Assembly (NCBI GenBank): GCA_963920575.1
Contig: OY986974.1
Location: 7,454,617-7,518,616, forward strand
From: Narthecium ossifragum
Taxonomy: Eukaryota; Streptophyta; Magnoliopsida; Dioscoreales; Nartheciaceae
Reading direction: 5' to 3'
DNA: 64,000 bases
Below are positions 46,581 through 57,200 of this stretch, in pieces (the stretch's first letter is position 1; each line of letters begins with the position of its first letter). The notes under the pieces are model-generated. The model did not search any database, was not told where the DNA came from, and saw only the letters and a program-made list of their open reading frames with translations. The translations under genes were made by a program, and so were the position numbers.

Positions 46581-48009
46581 AGAACTGGATCTGTTGGAAC
46601 CGCTACTCTGTCTCGGGACCGTAGCCCTCCGTCTGGCGAAACTTTCCAGTCTCCGTCTGCGCCCTCTGTGCCCGCTGTTGTGCGTAACTCCTCGAGCTCT
46701 GGGTCACTGTGCTGTGCCTCTAACACTCTAGCTAGAACTGCAGGCATACTCTGCACTGCATAGAGAAAGCTGCTGGATCCCCGATCGTCAAACTCGAGCC
46801 CCAACTGACCCGCCTTCTCTCGAGCCTGCCACTGCCGCGCTAACAAGCCTGCAACTGCTGCTCTGGTGTCTCTCACCTGTCTGCTCAGCGCGTCTGCTAT
46901 GACGTTTGCCTTACCAGGATGGTAATGCAACTCAAAGTCGTAGTCCTCCAGTAGCTCCATCCAGCGTCGCTGCCTCAGGTTGAGGTCACGTTGGGTGAAA
47001 ATGTGCCTCAAGCTCTTATGGTCCGAGAAGACAGAAAACTTCTCGCCATAGAGGTAGTGGCGCCAGGTCTTCAGGGCGAAGACCACTGCTGCTAGCTCCA
47101 AGTCGTGGGTCGGGCAGTTCCTCTCATGGTTCTTCAGCTGGCGAGAACCATAGGAAACTGCGTGGCCCTCCTGCATGAGGACACACCCCAAGCCCTCTCC
47201 ACTGGCGTCGCAGTAGACACTGTAACCAACGCCTCGCTCGGGGAGGATCAACACCGGTGCACTGGTCAACCTGGTCCTCAGCTCTACGAAGGCTCGCTCA
47301 CTAGCATCATCCCACATGAACGGAACGGCCTTCTGTGTCAGTCTGGTCAACGGCCCGGCGACTCTGGAGAAGTCTCGCAAGAACCGCATGTAGTACCCCG
47401 CCAAGCCCAGGAAACTGCGGACCTCGAACACTGTCATCGGTCTCTGCCACTGTACCACTGCCTCGAATTTGGCGGGGTCGACTGAGATCCCTGCTGCCGA
47501 CACCACGTGTCCAAGGAACCCCAACTATGCGAGCCAGAACTCGCACTTGGAAGCCTTGGCATAAAGCCGATGCTCCCGAAGAAGCTGCAACACTGTCGCC
47601 AAGTGTCGCTCGTGCTCCGCCTCTGACCGAGAGTATATGAGAATGTCGTCGACGAACACCAACATGAACTCGTCTAGGAAAGGCCGGAAGATCCTCTGCT
47701 GGTCAGTTCGTCTAGCTGGGTCCTCAACTCACTCTGCTCTGCTGGTGCCATCCTGAAAGCTGGGAGAGAGATCGGTGCGGTACCTAGTACTAGGTCGATC
47801 TCAAAATCGACCTCTCTGGGCGGTAGAAGCCCTGGCAACACCTCGGGAAACACGTCGGTGTAGTCGCACACGATCCTGGGAAAACTGCTCTGCTGCACTC
47901 CCTCATAACCGGACAGAGACAGGCTGGCCAACAAGGCTGAGAGCTCGCTGCTATGCCTCCCTACACCACAAGCAAAGGAATCGGCAGAGAACCGATCCCC
48001 CAATAACAC
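46581..48009 (-). pseudogene. Tekay reverse transcriptase-RNase H with internal deletion
   Basis: The RT begins with DYTDVFPEVLPGLLPPREVD and [19 protein letters not shown], then jumps at about 47700 to [19 protein letters not shown]. The segment between (fingers, palm YHQ and MPFGL motifs, about 130 residues) is missing and the frame shifts. The active-site FVDD is kept. A CAG-to-TAG stop lies in [14 protein letters not shown] at about 47527. RNase H follows ([45 protein letters not shown]), then the link to the integrase. Confidence 0.9.
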
Positions 48010-48030
48010 AAACTGTGTCCCGTCGGGTGT

Positions 48031-49315
48031 TCAAGCGATCACCCTCCAGCGCCCATAGTCGATGATAGCTCGGTATGCTGCTAACCAGTCCATATCGAGT
48101 ATCATATCGAAATCGGTCATGTCTAGCATCCACAGGTCTAGACAGACACGGAGGCCTCCACCTCCAAAGAACAAGATCGGCAGACCTCGTCTACCCTGAC
48201 TGCTAGTACTGCGCTGGCGGCTGGTACAACTGAACGGTTTCCGGCTGCTCACGCTCCGGAAGGGCAAACACACACCCACGCTGGCTGCCTCCACCTCTGG
48301 AGCGGCTCGGTCCAGTCCCTGATCCGCGCCCACCACTGCTCCCCTGCTAAGCACTGGACCCTTCGCCTCTACTACCGTGCGGCACAGCGCCCTGCGCTCC
48401 TCGCAGGTGACAGTCTCTACGGAAGTGTCCCAGCTGCCCGCACTGGAAACACGTGACTGGCGCGCCACCAGGCTGCTGACCCTGGCCTCCCCCCGACGGA
48501 GCCTGCCCAGACGGCCCGGCCGTCAGGAGAAACTGGCCCGCTGCACTAGGCAACTGTGGCAGGAACTTCTGCGGCTGCTGGTACTGATGTACGGTGTCCA
48601 GTTGCTCATGCTCTGGGAGAGTAACCACACGACCTCGCTGGCTACCTCCACCCCTGGAGCGGCTCGGTCCAGCCCCTGACATGCGCTCACCACTGCTCCC
48701 CTGCCAAGCACTGGGCCCTCCGTCTCTACTGCCCTGCGGCACTGCGCCCCGCACTCCTCGCAAGGAACAGTCTCTACGGTAGTGCCCCAGCTGCCCGCAC
48801 AGGAAGCACGTGACTGACGCGCCAGGTTGCTGACCATGGCCTCCCCCTCTGAACTGGGGTCTCTGCGGTGCGCTGGTAGAGAATACCTGTGGAACTGCCC
48901 GGCACCTCTCGTCTCGCAACTGCGCCCCTACTGCCAAGGCGCAGTCCAGAACTGCTGAGTACGCCTGGAAACGGTAAGAACTGGTCCGTCGTCTGATATC
49001 TGATCGAAGCCCCTGCTCAAACTGACGTGCTCTGGCCACTGGACCTGCTGCCCCACCACTGAACCTAGACGGGTCCAGCTGCAGAAAGTCCAACAAGACC
49101 GTCGCAGCGGTCCGCCCGTCGACAGGAGGGAGAACCCTCTCCTCGGCGAGAAGGACCTCCCGTGCGACCGAAACCGTCGCTGATGATGACTCAGTCCGTC
49201 TAGCTCTGACCTCCCTGACATGTGTTACCCTGTCTGGTCGGGCGGGTCGACCAAGTCGTGCCCCACCCCGACCAACAACCGAAGGTCGGCCTCGAGCTCC
49301 CGGACATCTGCGCAA
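48031..49315 (-). pseudogene. Tekay gag-protease with duplicated zinc-knuckle segment
   Basis: The gag core (FLQLDPSRFSGGAAGPVARA, FQAYSAVLDCALAVGAQL) is followed by two CCHC knuckles, CFLCGQLGHYRRDC (about 48780-48825) and CFQCGQLGHFRRDC (about 48425-48470), because about 356 bp are tandemly duplicated. The protease remnant ends with DMTDFDMILDMDWLAAYRAI near 48080-48140. The start is unclear. Frames change several times between 49315 and the PBS at 49496-49507. Confidence 0.85.
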
Positions 49316-49495
49316 TCACCAACGACAAACGAGCATTCACTCGTCAGAACGGCAAAACAAACAACACAACAGTAAAACGGAAGACATAACACATCACAAG
49401 GAGAGCATGCATGGATGTTCTAGACATAGAACTAACCCATTCCACGCTCAATCTCAACTGAACCTGATCCTAACACCCTGGGATCTACAACCTAT

Positions 49496-49507
49496 GCTCT
49501 GATACCA
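49496..49507 (-). other. Primer binding site at a Cassandra/Tekay junction
   Basis: The minus strand reads TGGTATCAGAGCATAGGTT, the usual Tekay/Del Met-tRNA site. It is preceded not by the Tekay LTR end (GCGCGACA) but by the Cassandra LTR end (GGGCGTTGCAGTA). Confidence 0.9.
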
Positions 49508-49510
49508 TAC

Positions 49511-49978
49511 TGCAACGCCCAGGCCCTCAACTGGGCCCCAGCCCGCGGGCTCCCGGTCCGACCAGGATCCACCTGAGGGCCCCACCCGACACAATATTGT
49601 CCGCTTTTGGCTCACCGCAGAAATCTGGGAAAACTTCCCAGTGGGTCACCCATCCTGGGACTGCTCCAAGGCAATCACGCTTAACCTTGGAGTTTTCTGT
49701 CGAATCACTGCCAGCACGGCTTTAAAACGCGTTGTATCTATTAAGGGCTTACTATATACTTATATCGAACCCCGGACCATACCCAGGCGTTGTGGGATTG
49801 CTTACCCGACTACCCAACTCAGCCCCGCCCTCCAGGCGCAGGCATCTTGTCCCACGATAGACCCAGCGGGCCTCACAATCCACCCCCCTTGGAGGCCCAG
49901 TGTCCTCGCTGGCATAATTCCTGGCTGGGAACCGTCTCTGATACCATACTGTAACGCCCCGGCCCTCCACTGGGCCCC
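49511..49978 (-). mobile_element. Cassandra-type TRIM: one LTR, interior and a stub of the other LTR
   Basis: Minus-strand order: LTR stub (49978-49950, ending GGGGCGTTACA), PBS (TGGTATCAGAGA, 49935-49946), about 60 bp of interior with the purine tract AAGGGGGGTGGATTG, then a complete LTR (49877-49511) starting TGTGAGGCCCGC. The LTR holds the 5S-like segment (about 49623-49720: 'ggttaagcgtg', 'ggatgggtgacc'). It lacks the GATCGATC block of the copy at 11190-11578. Its outer boundary abuts copia gag at 49979. Confidence 0.85.
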
Positions 49979-49983
49979 CATCA

Positions 49984-50772
49984 CTAGACAGCTAGGTCTA
50001 GCGTGACGTTCGCGGTGCTCTCATCTTCACCATCATCAACCTTGCCATCTCTGACGTTCTTCTTGTACTTCCTGCACTGCTTCTTTACATGGCCTGCTTT
50101 GTCACAGTAATAGCAAGTGACACTTTTTCTTCTGCCTTTGTTCACTGTCACCATAGACTCTAAGTCTATCTGCCTTGCTCCAGCAGCCATTCGTATGGTC
50201 TCTTCGTTCAGCAAACAGCCTGTAACTTGGCTCAAAGATACTGCTCCGTCAGGCGCTGAGTTGCTGAGCAATACTACCAGGCTCTCCCAAAAATCTGGCA
50301 AAGAAATAAGCAGGAGTGATGCCTTCAGGTCGTCATCCAAAACCATCTTCATGGTAGCAAGTTGATTGACGATGCTCTAGAACTCATTCAGATGCTCGGC
50401 TATCGACCCTCCATCCTGGTACTTCAGATTCACAAGCCGTCGGATCAAGGAAGTTTTGTTTCCAACTGACTTCCTCTCGTAAAGCTCGTGAAGCTTGTCC
50501 CAAAGATCTTTGGTTGTCGTCGTCGTCGACGTGTGGTGGTAGACGCCATCTTCCAAACACTGTCGGATAGTTGCCAAGGCCAACCTGTCAAGCTTGTTCC
50601 ATTCTCCTTCCTCCATCTCTTTAGGCTTCTTTTCTATTCCATGCAGAGGCTCGTAGAGATCCCTGCAGAATAAAAGATCCTCCATCTTTGTCTTCCACAT
50701 GCTCCAGTTGTTTCCGTTTAATAGAATCATCCGTACAACATTGGCGTCCATCTCGCTTATTCCAGAATCCAA
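49984..50772 (-). pseudogene. Ty1/copia gag with CCHC knuckle (interrupted)
   Basis: MDSGISEMDANVVRMILLNG leads into the copia gag-2 type domain (NNWSMWKTKMEDLL, LWDKLHELYERK, LVNLKYQDGGSIAEHLNEF). A stop at about 50374 follows, and the second half runs SLPDFWESLVVLLSNSAP to the zinc knuckle CYYCDKAGHVKKQC. It is cut off at 49979 by the Cassandra stub. It packages the RNA in active elements. The PBS is at 50848-50860 and the start codon about 75 bp inside it. Confidence 0.9.
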
Positions 50773-50847
50773 CCCAGATGCTTCAGATCTTGATTAGGAA
50801 CTTAGAATCTTGATCAGGGATTCGAATCCCCCTAATCTCGGAACCTA

Positions 50848-50860
50848 GGCTCTGATACCA
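50848..50860 (-). other. Copia primer binding site
   Basis: The minus strand reads TGGTATCAGAGCC two bases inside the LTR end CCCCAACA, matching initiator Met-tRNA. Confidence 0.92.
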
Positions 50861-50862
50861 CT

Positions 50863-51577
50863 TGTTGGGGAACTGAGGGGTCCCGGCGATGCCGGAGATA
50901 CGCCAGATAATGACGGGGATGTCGCAGCAGAAGAGAAACAACCAAACCATAAAGAAAAAGAAAAAGTGGAGATAAGGATTTACGTGGAAAAAAACCTACC
51001 AGCAACAACTGGAAGGAAAAAAACCACGGGCAGTAGAGGAAATCTTCACTATGAGAGAGAGATTACAAAGCCTAAACCCTAGCAGAGACAAAGAGATCTC
51101 TCTCTAGGGTTGCCTACTCTCACAATCCTCTCAACAACATCTCTACCACACAAAAGAAACCCTAGAAGCACCCTACTTATAGCCTCCAAAGAGTACAAAT
51201 CCGGATTAGATCTGAGCCGTTGGATTTGCCCATCCAATAGGGAAGGATCGATCCCACTCAAGGGAAAGATCGATCCTTGTATGCACGAGATCGATGAATT
51301 CCAAAATCCCGAGGAGGATCGATCCTACTATATGGGAGCGATCGATCCGTTCCTCAAAATCTCAGCATCCCGAAGAGGATCGATCTTCGAATCGATCCAA
51401 CCTTGATCTTTACAAACAGGTGCGCTCTGTCTCTTTTGTTTTCAACGTAGGATCGATCCCTCTTGGAGAGACGGATCGATCTGCTGATAAATTGCAAAAA
51501 GCGATCGATCCTTCTCTTAAAGAAGGATCGATACTACATATATGCTGCCGTCATCCTCATGGGAGGAAAAGTCAACA
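50863..51577 (-). repeat. 5' LTR of the copia element
   Basis: 715 bp with eight GATCGATC cores at about 51246-51510. Differs from the 3' LTR mainly by one extra core pair near 51450-51483. Confidence 0.92.
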
Positions 51578-51582
51578 CCCCA

Positions 51583-52815
51583 GTGTCTGATCGGCAAGAA
51601 CAGCGACAAATCTGAGGTGAGGGGTGCCAGTTCTTCCTTGGGGAAGGTGATCGGTGGCCTTGGATAGCCAGAGCGAAACTCAACGACGTCGAGGAAGACG
51701 TGGAAGAGGGAGATAGGGTTGTGGGAGGGTTCAGGCTACCGGAGATATGATAGTGGAGGAGGAGAAGGGCGGTGAGGTTTCACGCCGAGGTGGTGGTGGC
51801 AGCGTGAGTTGAAGGCTTGGGCACATGATGTGTGGGAGGAGACTGGTGGTGGAATCAGGCGAGGGTTGGTCAAGGTTGTTCGGCTAGAGGGAGCTCAGCA
51901 TGGAAGGAGGCCGAAGGCGGAATTGACGGGTCATTTAGTAATAAGCAACATGATATAACCTAGAAGGGCATTTGCGACGATTTGAAACTTTTAACAGTGA
52001 AATGAACTATAGTTAAGACGGTACACAAATTGGGCATGAATCTAGTTTTGGTGGAGTAGACCCGAGCTGGGTTGACCTAACCTAACCTGTCCCGTCTAGA
52101 TTGTTCAAGCCAAGCTGGATTGAACTACAACCGGTGGCACTACATCCAAAGCGCAATTGGGTTAAGCCCATCTCAAAATTGCTCGGCCAGGGTTAGGTTC
52201 CTGCCGGATTGCAGCCCTAGCCTAAAGCCCGTTAGGGCGGGCCTACCTCAAAGTACCAATCGGCTAGCTGAGAAGTTGCATGCACTCCTCCAGGCTACTA
52301 CAGCCGCAGTATTAGCAGTCTGATTGGATTTCGTTTGAACCTCCCCCCAATAAACCATCTAACAAAGTTACTTCACCCTCAACTTTCTTGGATGATGCTG
52401 AATCTTTCGAAACATAAGACAAAGTGACACCATAGTTGCTTTCTGCATGAAATATCTAAATGAGTGAAGAAAAACAACACCCAAGAAAGCCATCAAGCCC
52501 ATTCATTGAATCACAAAGCTCACTTGTTATGGAAACTCCCTGTATACTAGATTAGAAGCAACAAAGATCTCATTTACAGGAGATTTACAATACTTCCAAT
52601 TGAACCTATTGGTGAACGTCAATGTAGGGGACTGAAGTCCTAAAAGGCTGCAGCCTGCGGCGGCTCAATAGTTTGTGGTTTCCACCGTAAGGGTATTTAG
52701 CTTGTGCGATAATCATGTAGGTGGTTTGAGGATGAATCTCGAATCTATGAGATGCAAGTGCTGATACTTGACATGCAGAAGGAGTGCAAATTGCGTGTAA
52801 TCGAGTGATAGAACA
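51583..52815. other. Between copia and XDH copy A; no gene recognised
   Basis: 51583-51930 is G-rich repeat-like sequence with 'gatcggcaagaacagcgac', resembling the left copia flank at 40325-40345, as expected around one insertion site. The last several hundred bases should hold the XDH 3' UTR. I see no clear polyadenylation signal. Confidence 0.5.
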
Positions 52816-55800
52816 TCAGACACTGAGCTTAGGCCGATAATCAGGACCAGCAAATGGCTTCGTGAAGTCATCGATGCAGGCCATCCTAATCCTTTCAGGT
52901 GTTGCAGGGTTGTCCAGTGGAAACCACTCATGATGACCCTCTTCTGCTCTTGCAGCAATTATTGCATCTTTGATTGCGAACAAGACCGACGAGGCCAGAA
53001 AGAAGGGTGGCTCACCTACAGCCTTCGACGAGTGAATTGCCTTCGGATTTGGAACACCCTGCGTGCAAATGAGATAGATGATTTACTAGTACCTCATGAG
53101 ATAAGAAAAGAAGAAAGAAGAGACCTTAAACAGCACATTGCGATGCTTTATGTATTAATAAAAGGTCTTATTCAGCTTCGAAATTCGTTGATATTGCTTG
53201 CTTATAAGGGGAACCAAACGTCTCAAAGCTGCTCTGTAGGAATTTGTACACTCAGACCCTACTCTATTCCAAGAAATATGAAACAAATTTCCACACCTTC
53301 ATCTGATCTTTGACAATTGAACATGCTTAGTATAAATGACCTCCCATTCCTTCAGTCCTAAACACGAATTTTTCACAACCGATATCTGCCTGAGTTCATA
53401 TGCATCATAAACAATAACAACAACGTTTTCTAATGTAAATAGAGGAGAAACTTCAAGACGCGAGCTGGTAATATAGACTGTTGTCAACTGAGGTTCTGAC
53501 TCCTTCAGTTTAGATTTACTTCTGTTTTTCTGTTTGGACTGAAGTATTGCAAGGAAGGTGCAACATTAAAGAACTCCATAAAGAGTAAAATGCTGATTTC
53601 GAAGCAAAACAAATAAAACAGAATCAATGGTAAAAAGAAGCCAACTTTTTCTCCAGTATTATTCCAAATAAACTTATCTCTCAGCTACAGCCTAGAATCA
53701 CTCAAAATGAAGCCCGGTTTTTGCCAACCATGTCTAAAATGGAACTGCCCTTGGAAAAATTTCAATCTCCTGCACCCATTGGTAGCAAGATTGGTTGATT
53801 GCCCCAGCTTTCATGTGTCATGTATTTGCTTACGCAGCTTTCTTCATCACCTCTACACTTTGTCTTGTGTATTGTTCAAGTCCAAACTCCAAATTGAATA
53901 AGTATATAAAGCTAAGTAATTAACTTTGCTACTCATTTTGTGCCTAGGTGCACACCTCAGCGGTTAGCACTTGTCACATCCAGTGTGGAGGTTAGAACTT
54001 CGAGTCTGGACTGTGGGATGTTTATGAAATACTTTGGTGTTGGCCATTTATTGCATGGAAGTGAGTGCCGCTTTTGGCACAGGTGGAGTATGTCAGCTGA
54101 TTTGCAGTGGGTAAGTTTGTAGTGAATTTGCACCCTAAGCACTGATAATAGCTCAGCTCTTGTTTGACTACTCTTGGCCATTGTAGGTTATATAAATGCC
54201 AGAAAAGTGACTGTACTAATGAGAAAATTCTAGATCAAGTATGCTCTGTGCCATTTTAAAGAGAATCTCAGACATCACATTGCTAGGTTTTGACAACATT
54301 GGCACCATAGAAAATGATGCTTAAATTAACTTCTATTTCTAGCAAAATATGACCAGTAGATCTCAAATTATGGCATTGAAGCCATACCCCCAACAGGAAT
54401 GAATGTGTGCCAGCAATGATGTGGAAGAGATAGTCATGAGACGACACTTAAAGCAGCATATAAGGTCTTGGCTCTTGAAAGCCGGCTACAACTAATCATA
54501 ACTAAAGAAATAGACAAAGAGAGTAAAAGAAAAGGTTTTGCGGAGAACTCTCCTTAATGGAAGTTATGGCATAATTATCTATATTATATGGTTATATACA
54601 GCCAGCCATTTATTGCACTCAAAGACTCAAAATATATTTTGAAAGCCAATCAAACAATCCCAATTCGGCAAACCAAATAGGCCCTTCGAATTGGAGATAG
54701 ATACTGGGCCAGGTGAAGGCCCGGTATTGGTTTGCGCCGGTTGGGCTTTCAGTTAAACAAAAAACTAGTAAATGTAGTATGAAGGCATTAAAACCAAAAA
54801 TGCAATGTCAATGCATTAAGGAACATAATTAAGCATGTTATTACCTTCAGAAGTGAAACCTTGAATTTAAGAGGAATGTCATTCACAGAAGGTATTTTAT
54901 ATGTTCCAGGACCGCTAGTGTATAAGTTGCCAGGTCTTATCCACTTGTGATCTGCATCTCCCCATTTCAACTCTTCCAAGGCAACCCATCCCAGACCTTG
55001 TACAAAAGCTCCTTCAATCTAAAGCAAAAGTGAGGACAAGAACACAGATCACGACTCCGGAATACCAGACCTGTCCTTCAGCAGAGTAAATGCAGAGAAA
55101 AAAGTGTCTCCAGGAAATCATTCCAAGTTGCAATGTGCATGTCTAGAATGCAGAACGCTATTTGAAAAGCAAGGATATACACAAAAACAGCAATATCATA
55201 AACCAAGGATTATTATGCTGGTGGCAGGTGTCGTGCTAGTCTTTGGCCAGCACATTCTGTATGTGCATTGGCACCGTGGCGACACTTGCAAATAGCCTCT
55301 TCAAGAGGGAAACGTACTTGGCATGGACCCTGTACTGAGGTGGGCTCCGTGCTGACCAGCACAGAAATCTATGTCATAAAATATAGCTCCTTTACAGTAA
55401 GTTTTAGACAATCCAGGGTCTACATTGATTATATCCTTGTTATGAACATGAACAACGAACAAAAAACGAATGGATTACCATATGAGCAATAGTCATCCAA
55501 GCATTTGCAGCAACAGTTTAATACTTTGGCAGTTAGCAAAAGGGCTCTACTTCTAAGACAATAATAAAAATAAAAAACAGCCCAGTTTACTACTGAAGCA
55601 TTTAACCTAAGTCATCAAAACTTCAGGATCTCTATACCGTTTGTTACATCTTCCAAGATTGCAAAATATATGATTTACGTGATGTTCTATCAAGAACTTG
55701 ATTGCAAAATGCAAACAATATGGTTTAAAGTAATGTTGAAGCTATCTAGAACTTTCCATGGCCTTCTTTTCTTTATTTGACATAAGATCTTTGTGTCGCA

Positions 55801-56131
55801 ACTTTGCATTCAGATGGGGTAACTAACTTCAAGTAACGGAAGTTAAACTTCTAATTATTAATGCTGTGAAGAAAAGGATGATATGACAAAGAACCTGTCC
55901 AATATCAATGGCTGGATTAAGAGAGTGGCCAACATCCATCATGATATCTGTTGTTCTAGTATGAAAATCTCCAGTGAGAGTGTCAACTTCAACTTCTGCG
56001 ACTGATGCTCCATAGGTGAAGTAGCTGAATGGACTTCCCTTGCCAACTTTCCAGTCAAAGCCAATATCAGGTGTGATATAGAATCCATGAGCAGAGAGGT
56101 CTATTCGCTCCATGTAGCATGCTCTTGCTAA
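52816..56131 (-). CDS. XDH: Xanthine dehydrogenase, last three exons (copy A)
   Basis: Exons 56131-55895, 55018-54845 and 53058-52816, all phase 0 with GT/AG ends, give 217 residues and a stop (KLSV-TGA). Exon 1 reads [20 protein letters not shown] and [19 protein letters not shown]. Exon 2 reads [20 protein letters not shown] and [20 protein letters not shown]. Exon 3 reads [19 protein letters not shown] and [15 protein letters not shown]. This is the C-terminal molybdopterin domain. The Glu in KAVGEPP corresponds to the catalytic base (Glu1261 in bovine XDH). No earlier exon is found between 56132 and 64000, so the rest must be further right if this copy is whole. It is not downstream of copy B's exons but upstream, so it is a different copy or a rearranged one. 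Confidence 0.9.
53059..54844 (-). other. XDH copy A last intron (1.8 kb)
   Basis: Donor 'gtaat', acceptor 'cacgcag'. No element with clear ends is recognised in it; small frames are meaningless. Confidence 0.8.
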
Positions 56132-57046
56132 CTGGTTCCCAAGAAAATAGAAATGACAAATAAGCTAGAGCGCATAACAGAAATAAAAGTACAATTCTAT
56201 CTTATTTATAGCCTTATAGGACTTCTAGTTTAAATTGAATTACATATTGTAGACAAAGTACTCTTTTTATCATCAACACAATATTTCAGGACGACTTTTT
56301 GCTATGAAACTTCTACCATCAAAGACACGCAGTTCTAGACTTTCTCATCCTCTCTTCTTTTCTGTTTGCTATCCTAAAGGAATTTTGGCAGGTTTTTCCT
56401 AGCGCCATTAACTTCATATTGCTGGAAAGTAAGGCAAGTTTCAATATGCTCCAACTTGTCACTTTGGCTTCTTGGGAAGCCCCAATTTTGCCAAAAACCA
56501 GCACCATACATAGATAGAAAGTCTTTCTCGCATTGACAGAAGGTGGTAAAGATACATATATTTCTTCGGTCAAGCCTCCCAAAATAATAGTTGTGCCATA
56601 TAGCCAGCTACATTATGTCAGAAAGAATTGCATGATGTTACCATGATGATTTTAGGGACTTTGTCTGGAAAGTTACAATGTGATGTTACAAGTACAAGAA
56701 ATTGAAGACCAATAAGGCTTACGTGGAATAAAATCCAGCTTTCTTTGGGACACCATATACAAGAAACTAAAGTGAAAACAGTGGCAAAACTTGTCATCAA
56801 GAATGAATCAAGGCATTTATTGGCTTGTTGATTGCTGCCTTACTGTACAGTGTATATAGTTACTTACAGTAAATAGGGATTTGATTTCAAATCAAATCAC
56901 TTTCCATACTTAAGCTAGGGTGAATTGTAGCTCTAACATGCTTAGATTAAGGAGGCTTGATGATTGTAATTGAGAGATGACTTCTATATAATGAGAGAGG
57001 GCTGAAAAGATTGGTCAGACTTTACCACCAAACTTTGATTTTGGCA
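56132..57046. other. Intron of XDH copy A and start of a copia element
   Basis: AT-rich intron sequence, then from about 56620 or later the LTR of the plus-strand copia element ending just before its PBS at 57047. The LTR start is unclear. A minus-strand frame at 56319-56582 shows no known motif. Confidence 0.45.
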
Positions 57047-57058
57047 TGGTATCATAGG
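57047..57058 (+). other. Primer binding site of the plus-strand copia element
   Basis: TGGTATCATAGG, a variant of the Met-tRNA site TGGTATCAGAGC common in plant copia. Confidence 0.65.
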
Positions 57059-57200
57059 GTTCTTGAGATTTGTTTTCGGTCTTGGAGATCTTGGGGTTCT
57101 TGGTCTGTGGTGTCCTACTGGTTTGTAGCTTGTGGAGTTCCTTTGTGCAACTGTTCCTGGTTTTTGGTTTTCTTGTGGAGTTCTTTTGCCCTGCTTTCAT

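Larger units (their letters stand above)
40498..51577 (-). mobile_element. Ty1/copia insertion with nested content, TSD CCCCA
   Basis: The two LTRs (40498-41185 and 50863-51577) share starts (TGTTGG[AG]GAACTGAGG), ends (GAAAAGTCAACA) and the target duplication CCCCA at 40493-40497 and 51578-51582, so they belong to one insertion although 9.7 kb apart. Of its own interior only gag (49984-50772) and a short 3' part (41186-41543) remain. A Tekay chromovirus and a Cassandra LTR occupy 41544-49978. Protease, integrase and RT are absent. Confidence 0.88.

Noticed and set aside
41544..49978. A simple Tekay insertion with a 5-bp duplication in the copia gag
   Set aside because: The left flank CTTCC (41539-41543) is not repeated at 49979, and the 5' side is Cassandra, so this is not a clean insertion.
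56319..56582. Missing XDH exon upstream of copy A
   Set aside because: I compared its frames with the expected XDH segment before [12 protein letters not shown] and found no match.
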